From CAWCUZ01 sp963798795 (GTDB lineage: Bacteria > Acidobacteriota > Vicinamibacteria > Vicinamibacterales > SCN-69-37), in contig CAWCUZ010000001.1 of assembly GCA_963798795.1 (NCBI GenBank), positions 1,116,001 to 1,180,000 on the forward strand: a stretch of 64,000 bases of DNA, given 5' to 3'. The notes under the pieces are model-generated. The model was not told where the DNA came from. It worked only from the letters and a program-made list of their open reading frames with translations, and did no database searches. How positions within the stretch are numbered: the first letter of the stretch is position 1; each line of letters opens with the position of its first letter. Both the position numbers and the translations under genes were made by a program. Shown piece after piece: positions 16,014-24,933 of this stretch.

Positions 16014-18055
16014 AGGTTCCGCTGTCCTGGCTTCGTGAATTCGTGGACGTGCCCGCCGATCCCGCGGTCGTCGCGGCGCGGCTGGCGGCGTGCGGCTTCG
16101 AGGTCGCCGGCATCGAGGGCGACGTGATCGACTTCGAGATCACGGCGAATCGACCCGACTGCCTGAGCGTCTACGGCCTGGCGCGCGAAGCCGCGGCCGC
16201 ATTCGACCGCCCCCTCGCGCCGCTCGATGCGACCCTGCCGGCCCGGCCGGCAGAGGACGCCGCCCGCGTGCCGGTCACCATCGAGAGCGCCGCGTGCGGC
16301 CGTTACGTGCTGGCCGGCGCCACCGTCACCGTGACGCCCTCGCCCGGCTGGCTGGCCGATCGGCTGGCCGCCGCCGGCGTCCGGCCGATCAACAGCGTCG
16401 TCGACGCCACCAACTACGTGATGCTCGAGATGGGCCATCCGATGCACGCCTTCGACGCCTCGCGGCTGGCGGGGCCGGAACTCCACGTCCGGCTCGCGCG
16501 CCCGGGTGAACGCCTGACGACGCTCGACGGGCAGACGCGCTCGCTCGACGAGCGGATGCTGGTCATTGCCGACCGAGACCGCGCCGTGGCGGTGGCCGGG
16601 GTCATGGGCGGCGCAGCGTCGGAAGTCTCGGACGCCACGCGGCGGATCGCCATCGAGAGCGCCTGGTTCGAACCGGCATCAGTGCGCGCCACGAGCCGGC
16701 GGCTCGGCCTCCAGTCCGAAGCGTCCGCGCGCTTCGAGCGCGGCGCGGATCCGAACGGGCCCGCCGCGGCCGTCGCGCGGGCGCTCGCGCTGCTGGTCCG
16801 CCTGGATGCCGGCGTCTCCATTGGTGACGTCGTCGACGTCTGGCCGCGGCCCGCGACGCCGCGCACGGTCCGCCTGACGCGCGCGGCGCTCGATCGGCTG
16901 CTCGGCGCCGCGGTGCCGGACGCCGACGTCGGCCGGATCCTCACGCGGCTCGGTTTCGGCATCTCGCCGGCGGCAGAGGGCTGGCGGGTCGAGGTGCCCA
17001 CTTTCCGCGTCGACGTATCGCGCGAGGCGGATCTCATCGAGGAAGTCGGCCGGCATTGGGGCTTCGACCGGGTCACTCCCAGGTTTCCGGCGCTGCGGAC
17101 CGCGCCGCGCCCCAGTGCGCCGACCGTGGCCCTGGCGCGCCGCATCCGCCGCCTGCTCGCCGGCGCCGGCCTGCAGGAGGCCGCTACGTTCAGCTTCCTC
17201 GAGCACGCTGCGGCCGAGCCGTTCGTGGCTGACGCCGCGACGCTCGCGCCCATCGCGAATCCCCTGTCGGAGAAGTTCGCCGTGCTGCGGCCATCGCTGC
17301 TGCCGGGTCTGCTCGACGCCGTCGCCTACAACACCCGCCGCGGCACACGCGACGTCCGGCTCTTCGAGATCGGCTCCGTCTTCTCGGCCGGCGGCGAGCG
17401 GTTGCAGATCGGATGGCTGGTCACCGGCGCCTGGGGCGCGCACTGGAGCGGATCCGGTCACCCGGCCGACGCGTTCGACGCCACCGGCGTGGCGCACCTG
17501 ATCGCCGCCGCCCTCGACCTCACGCTCGAAATCCGGCCGTCCGGCGACCTCCCGGGCCTCGTGGCCGGGCGCTGCGCGCGCCTCCTGGCCACGAACGACG
17601 GGCGAACGGCGCCGTTCGGAGTCGTCGGGCAGATCGATCCCCGGGCCGCGGCAGCGCGCGGCGTGCCGGCGGCCGACGAGGTCTTCGGTGGCGTCCTCGA
17701 TCTGGTGCTCGACGAGGCACTCGTCGAGGCCGCCGGTCGCGCGCGGCCCATCGCGCCGCTGCCCCGCCACCCGTCGATCGTCCGCGATCTGTCGATCGTG
17801 GTCGACGAACGCTTGCCAGCCGACTCGGTTCGTGGCACTATCCGGGCCAACGCGCCGTCCACGCTCGCGGACGTGCGCGAGTTCGATCGGTACCAGGGCA
17901 AAGGCGTCGCGTCCGGCCGGGTCAGCCTGTCGATGCGTCTCACGTTCCGGGATCCCGATCGCACGCTGACCGACAGTGAAGTGCGGCAGGCTGTCGACGC
18001 GATCGTCGCCGCGCTCGCGCGGGAGCACGGCGCCACGCTGCGCGGCCTCCCTTGA
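16010..18055 (+). CDS. pheT: Phenylalanyl-tRNA synthetase beta subunit, short form without tRNA-binding (EMAP) domain
   Basis: PheT carries editing and tRNA recognition. It has 681 residues from a GTG that overlaps the pheS stop. Bacterial PheT is usually near 800 residues with an EMAP/OB tRNA-binding domain at residues 40-150. Here the N-terminal helix (FVDVPADPAVVAARLAACGF) passes directly into FEITANRPDCLSVYGLAREA, so that domain is missing. The B3/B4 editing domain (RPINSVVDATNYVMLEMGHP), the B5 domain, the core-like domain and the C-terminal ferredoxin-like anticodon domain (FDRYQGKGV...) are all present. No frame disruption explains the loss. Confidence 0.94.
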   Translation: MKVPLSWLREFVDVPADPAVVAARLAACGFEVAGIEGDVIDFEITANRPDCLSVYGLAREAAAAFDRPLAPLDATLPARPAEDAARVPVTIESAACGRYVLAGATVTVTPSPGWLADRLAAAGVRPINSVVDATNYVMLEMGHPMHAFDASRLAGPELHVRLARPGERLTTLDGQTRSLDERMLVIADRDRAVAVAGVMGGAASEVSDATRRIAIESAWFEPASVRATSRRLGLQSEASARFERGADPNGPAAAVARALALLVRLDAGVSIGDVVDVWPRPATPRTVRLTRAALDRLLGAAVPDADVGRILTRLGFGISPAAEGWRVEVPTFRVDVSREADLIEEVGRHWGFDRVTPRFPALRTAPRPSAPTVALARRIRRLLAGAGLQEAATFSFLEHAAAEPFVADAATLAPIANPLSEKFAVLRPSLLPGLLDAVAYNTRRGTRDVRLFEIGSVFSAGGERLQIGWLVTGAWGAHWSGSGHPADAFDATGVAHLIAAALDLTLEIRPSGDLPGLVAGRCARLLATNDGRTAPFGVVGQIDPRAAAARGVPAADEVFGGVLDLVLDEALVEAAGRARPIAPLPRHPSIVRDLSIVVDERLPADSVRGTIRANAPSTLADVREFDRYQGKGVASGRVSLSMRLTFRDPDRTLTDSEVRQAVDAIVAALAREHGATLRGLP

Positions 18056-18074
18056 GATGAGAGCGGAGTGACCG

Positions 18075-18350
18075 ATGGCACGCACCGGGACCACCGTGGA
18101 TCTTCAGCCCATCGACCGACTGGAAGAAAAAGTCCGGCAACTCGTCGGCGTGATCGACACGCTGCGCGCCGAACGCGCCAAGGCGCTCGACGAAGCGGCC
18201 CGGCTGCAGCGCGAGCTCGAAACGGCGCGCGCCCGGCTCGGCGAGGCCGCCGGCGCCTCGGCCGAGGTGACGTCGCTGCGCGAGGAGCGCGAGCTCATCC
18301 GCAATCGCGTCGTGCAGATGATTGCGCAGATCGACAAGCTCGGCCTCTAG
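18075..18350 (+). CDS. Small coiled-coil protein, ZapB-like position
   Basis: This 91-residue protein is dominated by one coiled coil (residues 15-65: RLEEKVRQLVGVIDTLRAE and following heptads), ending VVQMIAQIDKLGL. It lies 20 bases after pheT and 10 before zapA. Short coiled-coil genes directly before zapA are often ZapB-like division proteins. The family assignment rests on shape and neighbourhood, not on a diagnostic motif. Confidence 0.7.
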   Translation: MARTGTTVDLQPIDRLEEKVRQLVGVIDTLRAERAKALDEAARLQRELETARARLGEAAGASAEVTSLREERELIRNRVVQMIAQIDKLGL

Positions 18351-18360
18351 ATTCCCGCTC

Positions 18361-18678
18361 ATGGAGAGCCGCGTCATTCACGTCGATATCCACGGCCAGC
18401 GCTACGCCATCCGCAGCGCGCTCGACGGGGCGTACGTGTGCGAGCTGGCGGCCTACCTCGACGAGAAGATGCGGCTCGCCGCCGCCGAGCTCCAGAGCGC
18501 CGACACGATGCGGATTGCCGTCGTCGCCGCATTGAACGTGGCGGACGAGCTGTTTCGTGCACGCGCCGACAGCCGCGGCGTCGAGGGCCGGCTCCTCGAC
18601 CGCACCGCCGAAATCGAGCGGCTCGTGGATGCGGTGCTCGCCGGCGCCGATGAACGCGCCGTCGCCGCCAACAGCTGA
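18361..18678 (+). CDS. zapA: Cell division protein ZapA
   Basis: ZapA bundles FtsZ filaments at the septum. It has 105 residues with the family start VIHVDIHGQRYAIRS, then AAYLDEKMRLAAAEL and MRIAVVAALNVADELFRA, which is the central DUF710 region. A C-terminal coiled coil follows. The ATG at 18361 lies directly after the zapB-like gene. A 6S RNA follows, as in many bacteria. Confidence 0.92.
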   Translation: MESRVIHVDIHGQRYAIRSALDGAYVCELAAYLDEKMRLAAAELQSADTMRIAVVAALNVADELFRARADSRGVEGRLLDRTAEIERLVDAVLAGADERAVAANS

Positions 18679-18710
18679 GCAGCGCGCCCGGTCCGCATGC
18701 TAAGATGCCC

Positions 18711-18906
18711 GAGGACTTCGAGTTCCCTGCTTTGCACGTGATGGTTCGGAGTGTCGCTTGAGCCAACGTCACGTCCAAAGTGAGCCGCGACGTTGCGTGG
18801 TGTGCATGCCTCCGCAGTGAGGAAGCCTGAAGCGCGACTTCTCGAGTGGCTCCACCTGCTTTGCAGGTTCATCCGACCTCCCCACACGGCAAAGCGGGGT
18901 CCTTTC
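18711..18906 (+). ncRNA. ssrS: 6S RNA (ssrS)
   Basis: 6S RNA mimics an open promoter and sequesters housekeeping RNA polymerase. The closing stem pairs CCCTGCTTTGC (18725-18735) with GCAAAGCGGGG (18889-18899), extended by AGGAC/GTCCT. Inside are blocks much like E. coli 6S: TGAGCC on the 5' side, a GCATGC followed by GAGGAAGCCTGAA on the 3' side, and a terminal-side hairpin at about 18852-18868. A TAAGAT -10-like box lies at 18701-18706. The place after zapA is the classic one. Ends are approximate. Confidence 0.85.
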
Positions 18907-18908
18907 CG

Positions 18909-19917
18909 ATGACGACTGTCGCCGCGCTCGGTGAGCGCGCGCTCGTCGAGCGCGTGCGGCAGCGCGCTGGCGCGGCCCCCCCCTACGTCGCGCTCGGGAT
19001 CGGCGACGACGCCGCGGCGATCGAACCCGAGCGCGGCACGATCGACGTCCTGACCACCGACAGTCTCATCGAAGACGTGCACTTCCGGCGGGCCACCACA
19101 CCACTGGCGGCCGTGGGGCACAAGGCGCTCGCCGTCAATCTCAGCGACCTCGCCGCCATGGGCGCTCGACCGCGCGCCGCGCTGCTCAGCCTCGCCCTGC
19201 CGCCCGATCTCCACGATCGCCGACTTCGACGCCCTGCTCGACGGACTGCTGGCGCTGGCCGTCGATTCGAAATGTCCCCTGATCGGCGGCAACATGGCAC
19301 GTTCTCCGGGACCGGTCGTGGTGGATGTGACCGTGGCCGGCGCCGTCCGGCGTCGGCACCTCCTCACCCGCGGCGGCGGACGTCCCGGTGATGAGCTCTA
19401 CGTGACCGGCCGGCTGGGCGCCGCGGCGGCGGGCTGGTCCATGCTCGAGGCCGGACGAGCGCGGGCCGATCTGGACGCGGCGGCCGGCGAATGCGTGGTC
19501 CGCTACGAGCGCCCCGCCCCTCGACTTCGCTGCGGCTGGGCCGTCGCCCGCACCCGCGCCGCGCGTGCCTGCATGGACCTGTCCGACGGCCTGGCCGACG
19601 CCGCCCGCCAGATGGCCGCGGCGGCCGGTCTGGGTGTCATCGTCGAAACCAGCCGCGTGCCCGTTCACCCCGGCGCCCGCGACTGGGCCGCCGGTTCCGG
19701 GGGCGACGCGCTGAACTGGGCCCTCTCAGGGGGTGAGGACTACGAGTTGCTGTTCGCCGTCGCGCCGAGGTCTCGGCGGAAGTTCCTGGCTGCTGTCGGC
19801 CGATGCCGGCACGTGAATGTGACGCTGGTCGGGCACCTGACCGCCCAGGCCGGCGCGTGGCTCCAGAACCCCGACGGCCGTCTGCAGCCGTTGCCAGAGG
19901 GCTTTTCGCACTTCTGA
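18909..19917 (+). CDS. thiL: Thiamine-monophosphate kinase, one frameshift
   Basis: ThiL makes thiamine diphosphate from the monophosphate. The N-terminal half shows GIGDDAAAI, TDSLIEDVHFRR and KALAVNLSDLAAMGARP, the Mg-ATP residues of the family. The second half has GDELYVTGRLG, ACMDLSDGLADAARQM and ALSGGEDYELLF. The two halves are joined only if one extra C in the run CTCCACG near 19211 is ignored; then PPDLTIADFDALLDG is restored. A sequencing indel is likely. The start lies 3 bases after the 6S RNA end. Confidence 0.9.
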
Positions 19918-20030
19918 CTCCAGCCGGCAGTGCGCTCTAATCTATCTGTTTTCAGTAACTTACAACTCTGGATGGGAAATATTTCCGTGCGACGCGGGTC
20001 CGACCCCGGGGTACGATCGTCTGAACAGAC

Positions 20031-20498
20031 ATGTTCCTGTCCCGGTCGATACGGCGGAAGCTGCTGGCGACTGCCCTGAGCGCGCTCGGGTTCGTCCTGC
20101 TGTACGAGGCGTCCACGATCGATTCCCACACCATCGCCAGTCTGGCGGCACAGTCGGGCGTGGCGCCCCGGTTCGCGGCGGGATCTCAGGCGCAGTTCAC
20201 GGCCACCGCCTACTGCAAGGGACAGACGACGGCCTCGGGCGTGGCGGTCCGGTCGGGCATCGTCGCCGCCGACCCCAACCTGCTCCCGCTCGGATCCGTC
20301 ATCCGAATCGACGACGGGCCCGAGCGCTATCGCGGGATCTACACCGTGATGGACACCGGCCCGAAGGTGCAGGGCCGGCACATCGACGTCTACATCTGGA
20401 GCTGCTACGAAGCGCTCGACTTCGGGCGGCGGTCGCTGAACGTCACGGTGCTCCGCCACGGGTATCGTCCGAACGATCTGGCCCGGCGCGGCAACTGA
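20031..20498 (+). CDS. Secreted 3D-domain protein (RlpA/MltA-like double-psi barrel)
   Basis: This 155-residue protein has an N-terminal membrane or signal segment (LLATALSALGFVLLY). The 3D domain includes FTATAYC, then GIVAADPNLLPLGSVIRI, and the three-aspartate motif VMDTGPKVQGRHIDVYI. Such domains occur in peptidoglycan-cleaving or -binding proteins (YabE, MltA) in the periplasm. It stands alone between thiL and the convergent ABC genes. The 113-base region upstream is comparatively AT-rich and probably holds its promoter. Confidence 0.85.
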   Translation: MFLSRSIRRKLLATALSALGFVLLYEASTIDSHTIASLAAQSGVAPRFAAGSQAQFTATAYCKGQTTASGVAVRSGIVAADPNLLPLGSVIRIDDGPERYRGIYTVMDTGPKVQGRHIDVYIWSCYEALDFGRRSLNVTVLRHGYRPNDLARRGN

Positions 20499-20504
20499 CG
20501 CACG

Positions 20505-22283
20505 TCAGGTTTCCTGCTCCCGATACTGCAACTGATACAGCCGGTAGTAGAGCCCGCGCCGGGCCAGCAGTTCCTGGTGGGTGCCGCTCTCGCGCAGCTC
20601 GCCCTTGTGCAGTACCAGGATGCGATTCATGTCCTGGATCGTCGAGAGCCGGTGCGCGATCGCGAGGACGGTGCGGTCCGCCATCAGGACGTGGAGCGCG
20701 TCCTGGATGAGCCGTTCCGTCTCGGTATCGATGCTCGAGGTCGCCTCGTCGAGCACCAGCACCGGCGGATCGAACGCCAGGGCCCGCGCGAACGACAGCA
20801 GCTGTTTTTCGCCGACCGACAGCGTCGCGCCGCGCTCGGCGACCGCGGCCTGGTAGCCGCCGGGCAGCGCCTCGATGAATCGATCGGCGCGGACGGCCGT
20901 CGCGGCGCGTCTGACCGCGTCGTCTCAAATGTCGGCGCGGCCCAGCCGGATGTTGCCGGCGATGGTCCCGGAAAACAGGTGCACGTCCTGCAGGACCAGC
21001 CCGAACCGCGCCCGCAGATCGGCCAGGTCCAGGCCGCGGACGTCGAGGCCGTCGACCAGGATGCGCCCGCGCGAGACGTCGTAGAAGCGCAACAGCAGGT
21101 TGATGAGCGTCGTCTTGCCCGACCCGGTCGCACCGACGATGCCGATTCGCTCGCCCGGCTCGACGACGAACGACACGTCGCGCAGCACGTACTGCTCGTC
21201 CTGGTAGGCGAACCACACGTGGTCGAACTCGATCCGCCCGATCCGCCGGGTTGCCGCGGGCGCCAGGGCCGGTGTCGGCAGCGGCGAGTCGATCGCGACC
21301 GGCGTGTCGAGCAGGGTGAAGATGCGCTCCGAAGCGGCCATCGCGCCCTGCAGGATGTTGAACTTCTCGGACAGGTCGCTGATCGGCTGGAAGAACCGGC
21401 GCGAGTACTGGAGAAACGCGACGAGCACGCCGATGCTGACCACGCCGTCCAGCGACCACCCTCCGCCGATCCAGATGATCAGCGCGCCCGAGAGCGCGGC
21501 CAGGATTTCGATCGCCGGATAGAACACGGCGTAGTAGAAGATCGCCGCGAGGTTGACGTCGCGGTGTTCGCGGTTGATCGCGTCGAACCGCCGGAAGACC
21601 CGGGCCTCCTGGCCGAACAGCTGGACGGTGGACATGCCCGTGATGTGTTCCTGCAGAAAGGCGTTGAGCCGCGCCACCAGCGCCCGTACCTGGCGGTACG
21701 ACTCGCGCACGTGGTGCCGGAACCAGGCCGTCGTCCAGCCGATGAGGGGCAGCACCGTGAACGCCACCAGCGCCAGGCGCCAGTTCATGACCAGCATGAC
21801 CACCATGATTCCGGCCAGCACGAGCACGTCGCCGACCACCGTCACGACGCCGGACGCGAACAGATCGTTCAGCGCGTCGACGTCGGTCGTGACGCGCGTC
21901 ATCAGCCGGCCGACCGGATTGCGGTCGTAGTAGGCGAGATCGAGGCGTTGCAGGTGCGCGAACACCTGCATGCGGAGCCGGTGCATGATGCGCTGGCCCG
22001 TCGCCTGCAGGATGTAGGTCTGCCCGTACTCGAACGACGAACGCCGCCGCCAGCAGCCCGAGGAACAGCAGGACGATGCGGCCCAGGCCCGCCAGCGTCG
22101 CCGGTCGTGATGTAGCGGTCGATGGCCTGCTGGGTGACCCAGGGCTGCGCCAGCTCGACGACCGAGCCGCCGAGAATCCCGACGAGCGCGAGCGAGACGG
22201 CGAGCTTGTGCGGCCCGAGATAGGTCAGCAGCCGCCGCATCAGGCGCGCGTCGTACGCTTTGCCGATGACGTCGTCGCTGCAT
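20505..22283 (-). CDS. ABC exporter half-transporter, second subunit of a heterodimer (frameshifts and one in-frame TGA)
   Basis: This is an MsbA/TM288-type exporter subunit: six membrane helices then an ATPase. Walker A is GATGSGKTT, Q-loop is LVLQDVHLF, and Walker B is intact (LVLDEATSS). The signature reads LSVGEKQ instead of LSGGQ. The start must be ATG 22283 with one extra C four codons later, giving DDVIGKAYDARLM. Another shift lies near 22050-22110. A TGA at 20925-20927 interrupts the frame before the signature motif, with the same frame continuing. It lies 9 bases after the partner gene and forms one operon with it. Confidence 0.85.
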
Positions 22284-22291
22284 GGCCGCTC

Positions 22292-24059
22292 TCAGGCCTC
22301 CCGGAGTTCCTGCTTCGAGCATCTGCCGGCGGTGCAGCTCGGCGTAGACGCCGCCCAGGTTCACCAGCTCGTCGTGCGTGCCGCGCTCGACGATCCGGCC
22401 CCGCGACAGCACGACGATCCGATCCGCGTCGCGCACCGTGGACACGCGATGCGAGACGAGCCATGCCGTGCGGCCCGCCGCACGTCCCGCAGTTGCATGA
22501 GGATGGCGGCCTCGGTCGACGTGTCCACCGCCGACAGCGCATCATCGAGGACGAGAATGCGCGGATCGACCGCCACGGCGCGCGCGATGGCCGTCCGCTG
22601 GCTTCTGGCCGCCCGACAGCGTGATGCCGCGCTCGCCCACCAGCGTGTCGAAGCCGCGGTCGAATCCGGCGACTTCGGACGCGAGCGCCGCCGTGTCCGC
22701 CGACGCCTCGATGCGTCGGCGGGCGGCCGGTTCCTCGGCGTCGCCCGAGAGGCCGAAGCCCACATTGCCGGCGACCGTGTCGGAGAACAGAAACGGCTCC
22801 TGCGGCACCACGCCGATCGCGCCGCGAAGCCGCGCGAGCGGAATCTCGAGCACGTCGACGCCGTCGATGAAGACCGAGCCGGGCGGCGGGTCGTGCAGCC
22901 GCGGCAGCAGGTTCACCAGCGTCGACTTGCCGGAACCGGTGGCGCCCACCAGCGCGAGCGTGCGCCCGGTTCCACCGTCAGGCTACACATCGTGGAGCGC
23001 GTCGGCCGCCGCGCCGGGTACCGGAACGTCAGGTGGCGGATCTCCACGCGCCCGTGGATCCCCGCGGCGAGCGCCTCCGGCCGCGCGGCCGCGTCGTTGA
23101 CGGCCGGCGCCGTGTCCATCACCTCGAGCATGCGGCTCCATGATGCGGCGCCGCGCTGGATGATGTTCGTCACCCAGCCGAAGGCGATGAGCGGCCAGGT
23201 CAGCAGCACCAGATAGCGGCTGAAGGCGACGAAGTCGCCCAGCGTGATCCGCTGCGCGATGACGTCGCGCCCGCCGACCCACAGCACCAGGGCGGCGCTC
23301 GTGCCCAGGCAGACCGTCAGCGTCGGGAAGAACGCCGCCTGCAGCCGAATCAGGCCGAAGTTGCGGCGGACGTACTCGTCGTTCGCGGCACGGAACCGCC
23401 CGATCTCGCTCGACTCCTGGCGGTAGGCGCGAACGACGCGGACGCCCGCGAGCGCCTCCTGCACGACCGCGCTCAGCTCCGACAGCTGCGCCTGGATGCC
23501 TTCGAACCGCTCGTGGATGACCCGGCCGAAGTGCCGCGTCGCCAGCGTCACCGCCGGCATCGGCAGGAGCGCGATGAGCGTCAGCCGCACGTCGATCGTG
23601 AACATCAGGACGATCGCCAGCACGAACCCTAGAACCGTGGTGGCCGAAGTACATGACGGCGGGCCCCAGCATCATGCGGACGGCGCCCAAATCGTTGGTG
23701 GCACGCGACATCAGGTCGCCGGTCCGGTTACTCTGGTAGTAGCCGGCGGACAGGCGCTCGAGGTGGGCAAAAAAATCGTTCCGGAGCGCATATTCCATGC
23801 GCCGGGAAGCGCCGATAAAGTATTTGCGCATCAGGTACCGGAACACGCCGTCCCCCACGGCCAGCGCCAGGGTGAGCACGGCATAGGCGGCCAGCACGGA
23901 GCGGTCGACGCCCCGCGTGAGGCCGTCGACGACGTACTTGAGGATCCAGGGCGAGACGAGCGAGATGGAAGTGCCCGCCAGGACGCAGGCGAGGCCGATC
24001 AGCAAGTCGCGGCGCGCGCTGCGGACGTATGGCAGCAACCGTCCGAGCGCCCCACGCAT
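22292..24059 (-). CDS. ABC exporter half-transporter, first subunit of a heterodimer (frameshifts)
   Basis: This subunit has a six-helix membrane domain (MRGALGRLLPYVRSARRD start, GYYQSNRTGDLMSRATNDL coupling helix) and an ATPase with Walker A GATGSGKST, signature ITLSGGQ and Walker B ending LVLDDALSAVD. Asp replaces the catalytic Glu, which marks it as the degenerate-site partner, as in TM287 or BmrC. The reading changes frame near 23640, 22985, 22600 and 22475. Each shift is repaired by one base. The stop is taken as TGA at 22292-22294 (ELREA stop), which also needs one base. The substrate is unknown. Confidence 0.85.
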
Positions 24060-24074
24060 GGAGGCAGTATAGCA

Positions 24075-24920
24075 ATGCAGGATCGCACCACCCGTCGCAC
24101 CGGCCGGCGCGCCGGCTTCGTGATCACCGCCGCGGCGCTCGCGCTGGCGCTCCCAGGCGCCGCCCGCGCGCAGTACTCGGCCCCCCGCCTGGCGTCGGAT
24201 CAGCCGATCGGCGAGCGCTACCACGTCGAAGTGAGCGGCACGTTCTGGAACCCGAGCCCCACCGGCACCGTGTCGAGCGAACAGTGGGGGCTGGTCGGGT
24301 CCGACATCGACTTCACGAACGATCTCGGCTTCGCCCAGACGCGATTCAAGGAATTCCGCCTCGTCCTGCGTCCCACCACCCGGTCCAAGTTCCGCATCCA
24401 GTACACGCCGGTGCAGTACTCGGCGGCGTCCACCCTGCACCGCGACATCGTCTTCAACGGCATCAGATTCCCGGTGGCGCTGCCGGTGCAGTCGGAGTTC
24501 GGCTGGAAGGTGTGGCGCTTCGGCTACGAGTACGACGTGGCCTACGACCGGTGGGGCTACGTCGGCGTGGTGCTCGAGGGGCGCTACAGCGAGCTGACGA
24601 CGACTCTGAGCGCCCCCCCCATCGCCGAAGAATTCACGCGCGCCAAGGCGCCGCTGCCGGCGATCGGCGGGGTGGCTCGGGTGTACGTCGTGCCGAGCGT
24701 CGCGATCAACTTCGAGTTGACCGGCATGAAGATTCCGAGGATCAACGACCAGTACGAAGCGAAGTACTTCGACCTCGACATCCACGGCACCGTGAACCTG
24801 ACGAACAACGTCGGCCTCGAAGCCGGCTGGCGGCGGATGACGACCTACCTCCTGATCAAGGACAACGCCGGCGACTTCAAGTTCCAGGGGATGTGGTTCG
24901 GGGCCGCATTGCGGTACTGA
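24075..24920 (+). CDS. Exported beta-barrel-type outer membrane protein
   Basis: This 281-residue protein has a clean signal peptide (RRAGFVITAAALALALPGA, cleavage after ARA). The remainder alternates hydrophobic and polar residues and ends in an aromatic (GAALRY), typical of an outer-membrane beta barrel. Strand-like blocks include FRLVLRPTTRSKFRIQYTPV and FRFGYEYD-like WRFGYEYDVAYDRWGYVGVV. No named family is recognised. It is divergent from the ABC exporter with only 15 bases between starts, so both promoters must overlap the other gene's 5' end. Confidence 0.75.
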   Translation: MQDRTTRRTGRRAGFVITAAALALALPGAARAQYSAPRLASDQPIGERYHVEVSGTFWNPSPTGTVSSEQWGLVGSDIDFTNDLGFAQTRFKEFRLVLRPTTRSKFRIQYTPVQYSAASTLHRDIVFNGIRFPVALPVQSEFGWKVWRFGYEYDVAYDRWGYVGVVLEGRYSELTTTLSAPPIAEEFTRAKAPLPAIGGVARVYVVPSVAINFELTGMKIPRINDQYEAKYFDLDIHGTVNLTNNVGLEAGWRRMTTYLLIKDNAGDFKFQGMWFGAALRY

Positions 24921-24933
24921 GGGGTCAGACTCT

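Noticed and set aside
18909..19917. thiL as a pseudogene
   Set aside because: One extra C explains the break, and all catalytic blocks are intact, so an error is more likely than decay.
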